Under the pieces are notes generated by a model. That model did not search any database. It saw nothing but the letters and a program-made list of their open reading frames with translations, and had not been told where the DNA came from. Shown piece after piece: positions 24,429 to 35,632 of a stretch of DNA of 64,000 nucleotides. Location of the stretch: positions 216,295-280,294 of the forward strand of contig FJUW01000059.1 of assembly GCA_900074885.1 (NCBI GenBank). Direction: 5' to 3'. Positions within the stretch are counted from its first letter, which is position 1; every line of letters starts with the position of its first letter. A program made the position numbers and the translations under genes. This stretch comes from Rhynchosporium graminicola. Lineage: Eukaryota; Ascomycota; Leotiomycetes; Helotiales; Ploettnerulaceae.

Positions 24429-24973
24429 ATTTCCCCTTTTTTGATATCAGCCCGTCAACATTCGAGGCAAAGATTGACCCTTCGCTTAAAGAGCCACTAA
24501 GTCTCGTTTGCGAGGTGCTTTTCAACTCGGATATCTTGTTTTCGATACGAGAGGATAATATGCAAGGTCGGTGGGAAGATCTCGGCCGTAAGGTAATATT
24601 GCGGCAAGGCTTCTGGCTGGTAGCAACTGCTCGAGGACCTCACTTGCGTCCACGATTTGCCGCTACAAATTGGGAATCGTACAGCACTCCTCGTTGACCT
24701 CTTCCCTGAACTTAAATTCACCTACGAAATCAACACAGGTTGTGAGGATGATGGCAGGTCTTTCGCACAGGCTGCATTCTCGGGTGGCCGGGCAGCACCT
24801 ACCTCTACACAAATTAGGGCATCTCAATCCTAGCAATGACATTCGCTCTTTCCCTCTCTGCTCTGTCCGAGTAACACGAGCATCTTTCACCCCTCCTCTG
24901 GGCTTTCCATTGGCTTCATTCACCATCCAAGAGTCAAATTCTTACCCCATCCACTCACTTTCTTCCGAGCACA
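24429..24973. other. Intergenic region
   Basis: No gene recognised. Frames crossing it show no family features. Confidence 0.6.
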
Positions 24974-27353
24974 ATGGCCACCTCATTCCTACGAGGAGGG
25001 TTCGAGCAAGAAGATATCCTCCCCTTTTCTGCAGAGAGACTGAAGAGAATAACATGGACGTCTCCCCCATATCCCACTCCCGATCTTGAAGCTCGGTACC
25101 GGCTGTCTAATGGTAAAGTCAAGCCATCAAACATCCACATGCTCGATGCTCTGTACGATCATCACATGGACCCCTCTCCTCTGGCAGACATCGCAGAACC
25201 GGCCGACTTCCTGAAGTACATGAAGGATCACGCCGATCCCATTAATGACTACGATATCGAGACTCTGCCTTCCGTCTCGAATGTTGTCGTTAGGGCTGTT
25301 AAGAGGATTCTGGTCGTATCTCCGGCTGTGGAGATACTTAAGGATGAATCTGTCGAGCCGTCGAGTCCTGAGATTTCACTGCAGGAAATGCCAACCGCGA
25401 TTGGGATACCTGGTCCGGACGTTTCTGATGTACAGGGAAGAGACGAAGAAGGGTCTTCTGCCACTTCGAGTCTTGAAAGCTCGATACAGCGTTTGTCGGT
25501 TGCCATCGATATGCCTGTTCGGGATGCATTAAAAGTACGGGAACGAGACGAAGATAATTCTTCTGCTACTTCAAGTCTCACAAACTCAAGTCTCGCTGCC
25601 TCAAGTCTCAGAAGCTCAGTAGCGACGACATCTTACGGAAGTATGGAGAAAACCTCCCATCGCTTCGGACTGTACAGCACAGGAAAAGGCCCAATTATCA
25701 ATGTGACCAGTCTCGACGACTCAAACACGGACCCAAATCTTCAAGGAACGTTGTCTGATTTCGATGCATCCGAGCTGCATGAAAAAGGTGATGGCGTAGC
25801 TGTTCCGATCAGAAGCATTGGCATGCCTAGACCCGACCCTACTCCACGAAACACGCTGATTGGTCTCGCCAATGCCGAACGATTCCCAGGTCATAACAGC
25901 CTCATATTGAAGTGGTACCCACCCTTCGTTGCGGTTTTAGGACCACAGGAGCCACTGTCAATGCTTCGTCAGGTAAGTATTGGTTGTCCTCTAGTATTCA
26001 AAGCTGACGAACCATCAGAATGTAGAAGCCAAAGCATTGAAATTGTTTGACGCGGGATCTAGATTTGAAAAGTTGTCTACGAGCTCGGGAATCTGCATTC
26101 CGCGAGTCCTCAAACTTGACATCCACAATCGTGTCCTCGCCATGTCGGACATTGGGGATTGGCCCACCATGAAAGACGCGCTGCAGAGGCTTGCAGTGTT
26201 GGACGAAGAACGAGACAAGAGAGAGCGAGAAAACACTACGCGAGAGATAGAGGAGCAAGAGCAAAACAGGCAAGAGGCGATGCAGCATGAGAGGAGGGAA
26301 CGCCTGAAAGGAGGGAGAGAGAGAGGAGAGGAAGAGAAAGCAGAGAGGATGAAGGCCGTGAAAGAGAAAGCAGTGAAAGAGTGGACAGAGAGAGAAAGGG
26401 CAGGAAGAGAGAGAGAGACGAAAGAGAAGGCGGAGAGAGAAATCAGACAGCAACACGGGCGGGACATCTGGCACTCATTTACCAAGATTGGAAATTCTAT
26501 CGGCGAGTTCTTTGCGAAATTACATGCTCCGTCCACCATCAACAGGATACCATCTCAAGAGCTGCTGGAATTCGAGAATCTCAACGTCAAAGAATTCAAC
26601 TACTCCTATAGGATCCAGGATTTGAAGTGTATTCTGCGCGGAGCTGGCATCAGAGACTATTCTGCATTGATGAAGATCATCATAAAAGACTGGAAGGAAC
26701 CTGCAGGAGTCGATTGTTTTGCCATTGGAGATTTGACGACAGAATCATTCTTGCTGCAAGACACCGACTCTCTGAGTCTGATCGGATGGAAGCCAGAGTT
26801 GCTCTTGGCAGACCACACCCTTGGTCTCATTGGATGGCAGTTTGCTGGACCAGGTCGAGGTATCAACGGAGACATGGCGAAGCTGTTTGCCAGCATTCGA
26901 ATACTAACAGCCGATACAGTTGTGGGTGATGCTAAGCATTTTGCTGCTACCGCATTGTTGAAGGCCATCATCAAGTCCTACTGTCGACAGAGCCGGAAGT
27001 TGTCTCCCCCCGATGGACACTTATCAGTTGATGGACAGTTGTCATGGAATGGTCAAGAATGGGATAGGGCTTCCCGAGAGTTTCCCCAGGAGACAATGGC
27101 TATTCTTCGCTCCGCATTTATCGTCTATGGCAGGTCCCTGATTGATGCAGCTTGGGCAGAGTATGAGCTTTGCAAGTGCGATAGTGGTCCCCATCCATAC
27201 GAGGAATTGTGTGGTGTCAGAGGGAGTCTTTTGGGGGATGGAGTTTGGCATATCCGGATGGCAGGAATCGATGTCCTTGAATTCGAAAATAATTGGCGTA
27301 TGGTTATGGAGGATGGTACGTCGCCTTTGCTTGGCTTTGTTTTCGGCGAGTGA
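24974..27353 (+). CDS. Kinase-fold (APH/MTR-kinase-like) protein lacking catalytic residues
   Basis: Exons 24974-25972 and 26019-27353 give 777 residues; the 46-nt intron starts GTAAGT and ends CATCAG. Residues 1-230 are disordered and Ser-rich. A kinase-like domain begins around residue 280. It is split by a charged Glu/Arg/Lys-rich coiled coil (about 392-477), then resumes with GEFFAKLHAP. Where an aminoglycoside-phosphotransferase/methylthioribose-kinase fold has HGDLxxxN, this protein reads AIGDLTTES (Asp at 571). Where it has the metal-binding IDWE/DFE segment, it reads LIGWQFAGPG (Trp at about 606), followed by the usual GxxxGDMAKLFA helix. His, Asn and the metal-binding acidic residue are missing, so a pseudokinase is likely. 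An alternative 3' splice (27316-27365) would end the protein with EDDTGLVV at 27385 instead of the stop at 27353. Confidence 0.72.
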
Positions 27354-28511
27354 GGTTTGATGCAGATACGGGGCTGGTTGTGTAGAAGTACATTCTTAGC
27401 AGCGTGGTATTGTTCAAGAGGCACGATTATTCACCAGATACCATTCAATAGCAATGAAATAAATAATTGTGTGTTCTCTTTCCTTTGCACTCAATCGTTT
27501 ATACTAGAGTGTGTGAATATAAGCGTACGGGCAAATTGTCTACAAAAAGTAGATTTTGATTTCGAAAAGCGAAGAGGATCTCTGCCTTTACAGATTGAGC
27601 CTCGTTTACAACGTTAGTGAAATGAGTTGATTATGATCTGCAGAGCTGATTTTTGTTTCTGAATATATCTATCAAGGGTTGCGGTTCTAATCTCGACTCT
27701 CGAAATTTCACGAAGTCGAGAGGATTCTTTGGTGAGGAGAGTTCACCGGCTCACTTGCTCGCAAGCGATCGACAACCCAATAGAAGGCGAGCCCGACTAC
27801 ACGGTTTCTTCGTGGGTCTGTCTGACACTGCTGTCGTACGGTAGCAATCTACGGCCACATTCAACTAAATGTCCTCTGTGAACCCACTATGGAAGGGTTC
27901 AGACCCACGAAGAACCCGAATAACAGACAAATCATTTTTCACTTGGGCGTGTGAGTACTCCTTGAATGCATCCCGAACTATGACCGCTGCCGGACGATAT
28001 TCCGCCGTGGAAGGGGAGGCGAACAATTCGAGTTTGAAGCCGCGGGATGGCACCGTTTTGCTTCCACGGCAATTCCATCCCCGCGGGGTAAAAAAAGCTT
28101 CAACATTGACTTCCCAGCTGATTCATAACCCCAAAATCGAGTACGGAGACCCCACAAACCCGCATTTTCATGCCAAATCTCTCTTCTCCGTGTCGTTGGA
28201 GCATTGGGATCTGGTCTCACCAGTCGTTCGGAACCCTAAACCGTGGGTCTGGAAGCTGTCAAGGTGGGTTCGACACCAGATCAGCGGCTTCGATGGCTTC
28301 GTTTTCATGACGCTAGAACCTCTTCCCACGGAGTCACAGATGTAAAGATGCGAGGTCTGGGGATTATATATGAACGGCCTGCCTTGGCCCTTTTCTGGTA
28401 CTCCTTGGGACCAAGGAACTAAAGCCTTGACAAGAAGAGACAAGCAACTCGCCAAATTCCCACAACCACTCACTTGGAGAAGAGAAGATCTTGCCGATCA
28501 TCTAGATCATC
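27354..28511. promoter_or_regulatory. Upstream region of the MFS permease with candidate carbon-repressor sites
   Basis: No gene is convincing. Three matches to the CreA/Mig1 consensus SYGGRG are visible: CCCCGCGGGG at 28079-28088 (both strands), CCCCAC at 28150-28155 (reverse) and CTGGGG at 28357-28362. A TATATA box lies at 28365-28370, 142 bases before the ATG at 28512. These are consistent with glucose repression of the permease, but the sites are short and unproven. Confidence 0.4.
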
Positions 28512-30242
28512 ATGAAGGCTGCTTTCAAGTCATCTGATCTGACGGTCCCTGCGCCCAAGGAGATTTACAATTGGCGCGTCTATATCCTAGCTATCGTTTC
28601 GTCGATGGGAGCGTTCATGTTTGGATATGATCTGGCCTTCATTGGAACTTCGATCACGCTTAAACCGTTCCTCGAGTATGTGATGCACTTTCGATCATGC
28701 CGTTTTGTCCCGTGGAGTGGAATGAGCTAACAGTAATATAGCGATTTTGGCCTCGAACATGCCTCTGTCAAGGAATCAGATGCGTTCGCAGCAAACATCG
28801 TGTCCCTATTACAGGCGGGATGTTTTTTCGGTTCTCTCTTGGCAGCTCCCTTAGGTGACAAGTTGGGCAGACGGATCACTTTGATGATCACGGGAACTGT
28901 ATTTGTTGCTGGCTCGCTTATGCAGACTCTTTCTTTTGGAAATACCGCTGCAATGTTCGTTGGTCGGGCAATTGGTGGTCTTGGTGTTGGAGCTGCAAGT
29001 ATGCTTGTCCCTCTCTACGTCGCCGAAATCTCACCACCATCCATTCGCGGTCGTCTCGTCGGTATCTACGAGATGGGTGTACAAATCGGAACATGCATCG
29101 GGTTCTGGATCAACTACGGAGTCAAACTCCACGTAGCACCAACTTCAGTGCAGTGGCGAGTACCATTTGCCGTTCAACTTATCCCAGGTGGTCTCTTGGT
29201 CATCGGCATGTTTTTCCTTCCTGAATCTCCAAGATGGACAGCTCGATTCAAGGGCCGCAAGGAAGCTGTTACTGCTCTCGCCAAGCTCCGAAACCTCCCA
29301 GAGGATCACGAGTTTATTACCGAGGAGATCTATCGTGTTGTGGATCAGATTGATCAGGAGAGACTCGCTACACACGGAAAGGGTCTCATTGCCGAGTTCA
29401 GGGAATTGGCTATGCCAGGGAACAGGAACAGAATTACCATTGGCTGTGTCATCTTTGTCTTCATGCAAATGGCTGGAAGTAACGCTATCAATGTACGTCC
29501 TCATGTGCTTTCCCGGTCGATGATTTTTGCTAACCAATGCAGTACTACTCCCCTCGCATATTCAAAAGTATCGGTCTGACTGGCGCCAACACTGGTCTCA
29601 TCTCTACTGGGGTCTACGGAATTGTGCGCTTGATTGCCATTACCATTACCATGTACTGGATCGTCGACAGGTTTGGACGTACGAAGCTCCTTATTGTAGG
29701 AAGTGCTCTTGCTGTAAGTTGTCACAAACAAAACCCCAACCGAAACAATTCTGACTTCAACAAAGTGTATTGCGATGTTCTCCATCGGCGGTATCGTGAA
29801 ACACAATCCTATCACCGCCAACCCCAAGCCTGAAATCTCGGCAAGTGGATATGGAGCCGCGGTCATGGTCTATATCTTCGCAGTCGCTTTCTGTATCTCC
29901 TGGGCTGGCATTCCCTGGATCTACTGCTCTGAGATCTTCCCTCTCCGCATCCGCAGTATCTGTGTGGCAATCTGTACGGCAGTTCATTGGTTGATGAACT
30001 TCGTCATCGCGCGAAGTGTGCCATACATGCTCACCAACATCGGCTACGGAACATACTTCGTCTTCGGAACGTGCATGGCTCTCGCAGTACCCTTTGTGTA
30101 CTTCTTCGTGCCGGAGACTAAGGGTCTGTCGCTTGAGGATATGGATGCGTTATTTGGTGTTACGGGTGCGGATCGGCACCTGTTCCCGCGTGTTGATGAG
30201 GATGTTGAGAAGGCAGCTGTTGTTGTAGAGCATAAGGAATAA
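28512..30242 (+). CDS. MFS sugar-family permease, quinate-permease type
   Basis: Exons 28512-28675, 28742-29492, 29543-29713 and 29766-30242 give 520 residues, the usual length. It is a 12-segment plasma-membrane proton symporter of the sugar porter family. Visible signatures are YNWRVYILA at the start of helix 1, GYDLAFIGTSI (about 39-48), DKLGRR (94-99), PPSIRGRLVG in the 4-5 loop, PESPRW (215-220), NAINYYSPRIFKSIG created by splicing exons 2 and 3, DRFGR and PETKG (478-482). The N-terminus and GYDxAFIGT are most like quinate/shikimate-type permeases (QutD, Qa-y) rather than glucose carriers. No other quinate-pathway gene is seen beside it, so the substrate is inference. All introns (50-66 nt) have clean GT/AG signals. 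Confidence 0.88.
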
Positions 30243-30299
30243 GCGGCTTTGGAGAAATGATTGTTTTTTACGATGCTATGACTTAATGAGTATTTGAAA

Positions 30300-30905
30300 C
30301 ATACTAGCTGTTATTGCCTCATGTGATTGATGATATGATATCCTGGAAGCTACGCACCCTCAATCGTCACTCACCAACCTCCCGAGCCAATTTCGCATAT
30401 ATCACTCAACCAAGAAGCATATCCAAGCCCGGTGCAATAGCTTTCAGCCTACCTTCTATAACCCTGAACACTGTACTCGGCTTGACAATTCTTCTAGCTG
30501 CTAGCTAAGTCCTCGCCTAATAAACCCCAGATGTAGCGGAAGTCCTCCAGCATCTCATCTTTCATAGCCGAGGACATCACAAGCCCTATCCACAGACTTT
30601 GCATCGGTAGCAACCAAAGGCACCGACACGATGTCTGAATCACTCTTGAGATCCGCTCCAGCAAGGCCTTCCCAACGGGCTGACACGACCCTAATTGCCC
30701 TATTGCGAGAAAGCAGCACTAGATCACCAACCCATCTTCCTTTACCGTGGAAACAATCCTCGACCATACCTGGGTCGTTGTAGTCGAAAACACGATTCGC
30801 ATCACGTGCAATGACATCGTCTTTGTCGGTCGACCCAGCCGTAGCATACACAGCAGAGAAGTCAGAGTCGGGATCTTCTCTTGACAGCTACGCGCTTTAC
30901 ACACC
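30300..30905 (-). pseudogene. Relic of an enoyl-reductase-type Zn-alcohol dehydrogenase
   Basis: On the minus strand the C-terminal half of a medium-chain dehydrogenase of the fungal trans-enoyl-reductase type is readable but broken into frames. The first block (30851-30555) starts VYATAGSTDKDDVI, then VFDYNDPGMVE, a typical cofactor-loop region. It stops with TGA after DVLGYER. Out of frame, EDFRYIWGLLGEDLASS and then VIEGRLKAIAPGLDMLL follow (about 30554-30380), matching the order of the family's C-terminus. The N-terminal half, with the catalytic part, is absent. Such reductases act with polyketide synthases or PKS-NRPS hybrids. The relic is therefore a sign of a lost secondary-metabolite locus. 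Confidence 0.65.
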
Positions 30906-31559
30906 TCGAAAGTGGGAGATGCGCCCTAGGTCTGAAGGGCTTGTCCTTTTTCTATCTTTTGTTCTTCCTCTCCGCTGTCTGTAGCTAGTGCTGAGTGATG
31001 GAAGACAGTTTCCAATTGGGACGACGGGAATCGGAAAAGTGTGGTGCCAAGGAACAAGACATCGTTCCTGTAATATAAGGTTGTATCTACCAGGCTGATG
31101 TTTTTAAATCCCCTTGTATCAAGAGTGCGCGCACTTTAGCCCTCTCTCCTCAAATCGATTCTCCTTCTTTGATTCCCATGGAGCAATGCTTATTTCGCCC
31201 AACTTCAGCCCCCAGGCTACTCGTCCTCTTATAGGGCCTAATTCATTGGTAGAAATTCTTCAAAAGAAGTTTCATGGTTAAGATCTCACTCCTTGCTGGC
31301 AAATCGCAGTCTCCAGTCTTCACCGGAGCAATCTGGCGTCGATATCTTGGTTTCTGCCCTTCTCCCGTGCTGTTGAGAATCCTCACAGGACTCCTCTCTT
31401 GAGGCGGTAATTAGGCACTATACGACATGCTGTAAGTATCAACGAGATTTCGATAATCTAGCCTCACAGCCCCAGTGAGCTGACAAGCGGCACATATCTC
31501 GGTACTGTGGGGGTGAAGATATATGGTTTCGGCAGCCGTCACGTTCTTGGAAGACTGTT

Positions 31560-32215
31560 GCGCCCGGATGAATTGCGATTTACGTAGACAATGTTTGTAT
31601 AGAAGCGAAACCCCTTTGCAAGAGATGCATCGTTGGAGGACACAACTGTGACGGCTGTTCGGCCCCCAAACCTCTCAATACTTTGAAGTGATCACTAGTC
31701 CGCATAGTACCTGTACCCTCAGGCACCCGACAACCAGTCTCGAGATAAGGAACGCACGCCATACTTACGGTATGCCTCTTCCTCCATCAAGCAGTCCTGG
31801 GAATCCTAGCAGCGTCCTCCGCTCTCTTGACTACTTCCGGTGCCGCACATCCGATATACTTAGCCGCTGGCTGCTTGCTCGATTCTGGACCAACCAATTT
31901 CCCCAAATAGCTCACTTGCAATTGTCCCCTCGTCACGCCAAGATCGCCATATCCTCCATTCATGAGAACCTTGAGCTACACCGCGAGGGTGGCGCCGAAG
32001 ACCCACGACTAGGGCATTGCATGGTGTTATCTCGTATAGGATTCGCTTTCTTTTTTCATTATTTCACTGCGATCTTAACGTTGGCAAAAAGCCTGGGCTC
32101 GGGAGAGGCGAGTGAAGGGGTTGCATTATCGACCTGTGCCATGTTTATCGTGTATAATGTCATTGCTCCAGGGCAATATCATGGGGGACATCTGGCATAT
32201 AGAGCATGGGCTTGA
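31560..32215 (+). pseudogene. Relic of a Zn2Cys6 transcription factor
   Basis: The second half of a binuclear zinc cluster is readable near 31600-31680 (VCIEAKPLCKRC then GGHNCDG), where intact proteins have KCDExxPxCxRC and CxGY. The first CxxC half is scrambled by frameshifts. In another frame further on, RSLDYFRCRTSDILSRW, then RFWTNQFPQIAHLQLSPRHA and KIAISSIHE match the opening of the fungal-specific regulatory domain found in many Zn2Cys6 proteins (L-x-YFR-x-RT and RHAVIALGALHE). The sequence degenerates before 32.2 kb, so the gene is truncated and dead. It is divergent from the enoyl-reductase relic and probably belonged to the same lost cluster. Confidence 0.55.
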
Positions 32216-32456
32216 AATCTTGAATCGGTGAAAGGAGAGACGAGAACAGAGAATCGTCGAAGGATCTTTAGAAGCAAATCAAGAATGGTGCGCCGGAGTC
32301 GGCAGAACTTCGTGAATTTTGCTCTACTTAATCCTGTGATGGTTTCATTCCCAGCGATCATCTATGAAGCATACATGCAGTCCATCTTTAAGCGAAACTT
32401 TCTGCTCATGGTACTCTTCCTTGTCAGCGATCAAGTGTCTGGTGTGGGAGGGAGAT

Positions 32457-33526
32457 CTACGACGGACAGGAAGTTGAATTGTCAACAGCCCAGGCGTCGG
32501 CATCGCAATTGAAGGTCTCGGGACTGCCGTAAAGGCGGGTGTCGTCAAAGTAATCAACTGTGTAATCAGGTGCGACACACTTGAAGTTGTTCGGGGGCGA
32601 TCCTCCCCTGGGTCCGACGTGAGGGCAGTGGACCTCTGGCCTTACGTGGGTGAGCATGACATGGATATTGCGGCACACGACGTTGTCGCCCCAGACCTCG
32701 TCGTAGGAGCCGAACTCTTTGGTTGCCATGATCGCGTTGCATCCCGCGGTGCTGTTGTATTGAAGATTAGGGCCTGAGCAGTTTTCTTGAATTTGTGTGC
32801 ATAGAGTGCTTCGAACAGCGGTCTGAACGAACGAGTTGCTCGTGTCGACTCCTGTGGCTAATTTGGTCCACATTGCGAGCTCGGGAAGCCATGCGTTGTA
32901 TTGTAGCACTGCGCCTGAGGAATCGAATCGCCAGAAAGCAACCTAGGTTGAAACAGAATGATTAGTTGCGTAAGGCTTAGTTGAGAATGATGATGGCCTT
33001 ACCTGCGATAGGATTGTCGGTTTTACGGTTGCGTCAATAGTGCCATTCTCGGTGAATTTCGTGGTGTGAAGATATACGACAGATGCGGCAACACCAGGGC
33101 AGCCCGAGGTGTATGAAACGACGTCCGCCTTGAAGATTCCTACTCCGGCCGATTTGCTTGGGATAGGAGCCAGACCGAAGAAGTCTGATATGAAAACGTC
33201 AGCCACAGACTCTTTCTTAGACGGGTCGTAATGTGTGATCGATCGATCGGGTACTTGCATTCGGTACTGTCATCGAAGCCTGTGAAGTTGCCCAACGGAC
33301 TGATTCGACCCGTCGCGTTCACGTTAAAGAGTCCTGCCGGTACAGCCGACGCGCCATTATTGACAATTGGAACGTTATTAGGATATACTGTCAAATGGTA
33401 GATCGTCTCGATCGTCTTGAGATTGCGTACATTCCAGTTGGGAAGGTTGGCCTGTGGGTAGTGCGCGGAAGCCACTGCCCTTGTCAATGCGAGGCATACG
33501 GCACTTATTGCTGGCAACGAATACAT
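32457..33526 (-). CDS. Secreted protein of unknown function
   Basis: On the minus strand, exons 33526-33259, 33184-33003 and 32942-32457 give 311 residues. The start is the ATG at 33526, giving a signal peptide MYSLPAISAVCLALTRAVAS; the longer upstream frame begins at TTG. Intron 1 fits best as a GC-AG intron (GCAAGT donor), which gives STEYFFGLAPIP; the only in-phase GT donor, 14 bases upstream, gives FDDNFFGLAP. Intron 2 (60 nt) starts GTAAGG and ends CCTAG. The mature part has N-glycosylation sites (NFT, NST, NGT) and about nine Cys clustered in the C-terminal third (TLCTQIQENCSG, VVCRN, VHCPH, FKCVA, FNCDA, SCPS). I do not recognise an enzyme motif. It resembles secreted proteins found across plant-associated ascomycetes. 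Confidence 0.75.
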
Positions 33527-35292
33527 GGGGCGGCTAAAGGAGCGACGGAATTCCGAGAACAAATTGATGATTGATTGATCACTGGCGGTCAGTTGTGCTC
33601 CAACTTGCTCATTTCAGCGCAGGCGACGGAGGGATGTAGCATTTATACTTCAGTACACGCGTGGACCGGGCATTACTGTACATCATGCTTAACCCCGGCA
33701 TGGGGCCGTTGAGGATCCGAGAACCGTTGTTTTGTTCTCGTTGTTGTTGTTGTTGTTGTTGTTGTTATGGGATTTCCCTTTCCTCGGTTTCTCCGTCAGG
33801 GGATTTAGAGTTACCCTCTCCCCACCGAATGAACGTCACAAAGCCAGCTGTGGTAGGGAGCGTCATGTTTAGGGTTTATACAAGGGGTGACAGGGCTGTC
33901 AACACCTGGGCTGCCCTGCCAGGTTCAGACCAATGGAGAAAGCGAGTACTACGAAGTAAGTAAGTCATTTGAATGATAAACTTGAACCAAACGTGGAAAG
34001 GCTGCCGGTTTTCGGTTTTCAGTTTGATTGCAATCCTGTAATGTGGATGCGCCAGAAGTAGAGCGCGTGATGATGCGAATGTACTGCTTACGACAATGAT
34101 TTGACTTGAGGACGTCAGCACTCTTGTATTTTGGGTTTGTTATCAGGTTCAGGCCCATAGTGCCAGTAGTAGCACTAAGATTCCTAGTCGCGGGAGATAT
34201 TTACGCGGTGCGTATGGCAAAATGTTCACTTTGTACGCAACCCCCTTTCCAGAAATCCGCAACTCAACTAACAATCGCCCCTTGATTATCCTCAAACTCT
34301 CCGATGGTCCCACACTCCCCGTGGCCCTAAGTACGAATACGTAATGTACACACCGTGGCTATGCAACCTCGATGGATTGATTATTCTAATCACTGAACTC
34401 TACATAAGATCACTAAAGGCAAGTAAGTCTATTTGTAAACACCGATCTGATACCACGGAGTATAGCCTCTGCGACCGTAACTTCTACTTCCTACTTCGTA
34501 ACAGTACTCAACCAAGGTGGCAAATAATATCCAAATCGCTATCCGTAGTTGGTATTTGGGTTAATCGGATTCTTAGTATTTTTCTAGCACAAGAGCTGGT
34601 ACCCAATTGTTTGATCAGAATCCGTCTGAATGTGTGTGAGAATGTTGCAACTTCAGGTAATATCGGCAACCTCGGCTACGGTAACTTCGTGTTATAGCTA
34701 AGAAGTACACTCACAAGTTGATATTTCTGAACTAAGTAAAAGTAATAGAGAAGATTTCAAGTACCAATTGCCAGTACTGGAGAAACACTTCAAGTACACG
34801 TACACTGTTGAGATTACTAATACAGCAGAGTTTCCATCTACAAAGAAGTGTTAGACCTTGTAATTACCTCTATATAGCTGCTTCGATATACGAAAATGAA
34901 CCTCCATCGGACCAGCCGGCCCTTCGAACTCTCTCTCAACCTTCTCACTTCTGGAATGGATCACGACACGCGTAAAGCAACAGAGAACCTGATACTCAGA
35001 ACCACGCAACAGGATTGAGTTTGCTTACGCCAACTACGAAGCAAGATATATCAACCTGAAAACCTTCTATTTTTAGGTTAAATTAGTCTATCAAACAATT
35101 GCTGCCTTGTACTATTGATATGATTACTAAGTATATTACGTTGGCAATACTTGTAAGAAGTATAGATGTATTGAAGTGACTACGCGCTGCGTTGTTACTC
35201 CATCCACCCACTCATTTTACTTCTCAAGTACTTCTACTACTACCTCCATACACCCATCTTACTTCTCAAGTACCTCTACCACTATCTACATC
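33527..35292. other. Intergenic transition into the repeat-rich part
   Basis: No gene is supported. It contains a (GTT)9 microsatellite at 33740-33766. GC content falls from about 34.3 kb onward. A 42-bp direct duplication (35213-35254 and 35255-35296) sits directly in front of, and slightly into, the secreted-protein start at 35293. Confidence 0.55.
33740..33766. repeat. (GTT)9 microsatellite
   Basis: Nine uninterrupted GTT units. Confidence 0.95.
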
Positions 35293-35296
35293 ATGA
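35213..35296. repeat. 42-bp tandem duplication in the leader of the split secreted-protein gene
   Basis: Two 42-bp units, sharing TTACTTCTCAAGTAC and a TCTAC-x-ACTA core, differ mostly by C/T changes. The second unit ends at the ATG. Confidence 0.75.
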
Positions 35297-35436
35297 AGGT
35301 TCTGTCCGTCTTTCTCAGCAGTATTGCTGTCACCCATGCCGCCTACAGTGTTATCTGTGGGGCTACAGGCTCTGCAAAAATTGGAGATGTAGAGTGGGCA
35401 GTGTACAATAGGCGTAGCGCCTTGGCTCTTACAGTG
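35293..35436 (+). pseudogene. 5' half of a small secreted protein gene, interrupted by a DNA transposon
   Basis: From the ATG at 35293 the frame encodes a signal peptide (MKVLSVFLSSIAVTHA) and about 30 further residues (including CGATGSAKIGDVEW) before running into the inverted terminal repeat at about 35437. In the present sequence the frame ends within the transposon at a TAA (35464-35466). A Cys-containing frame that could be the other half starts on the far side of the transposon at 38632. The halves do not join in phase if the element is removed with a simple TA duplication, so either an intron or a small terminal change is involved. A broken effector-type gene is my inference. Confidence 0.5.
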
Positions 35437-35632
35437 ATTCTTCGGTTTGGCGTGATTCTTCAGTAAATAACGCCGGTACACCGCCTTTTGGTGTGAACCC
35501 CACTAAATATTGATGTGCTATAATTGTCAGAACTAGAAACTACTGAAGCTCCATAAATACTATACCGATTTGCCTCCAAACTACTTCTTTTTGAAGCTCT
35601 TGATCTATAGAGTATATATTCAGTCTGCGGCT

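Noticed and set aside
27869..28345. 158-codon ATG frame upstream of the MFS permease
   Set aside because: It has no recognisable domain and lies across the likely promoter of the permease; no splice or composition support.
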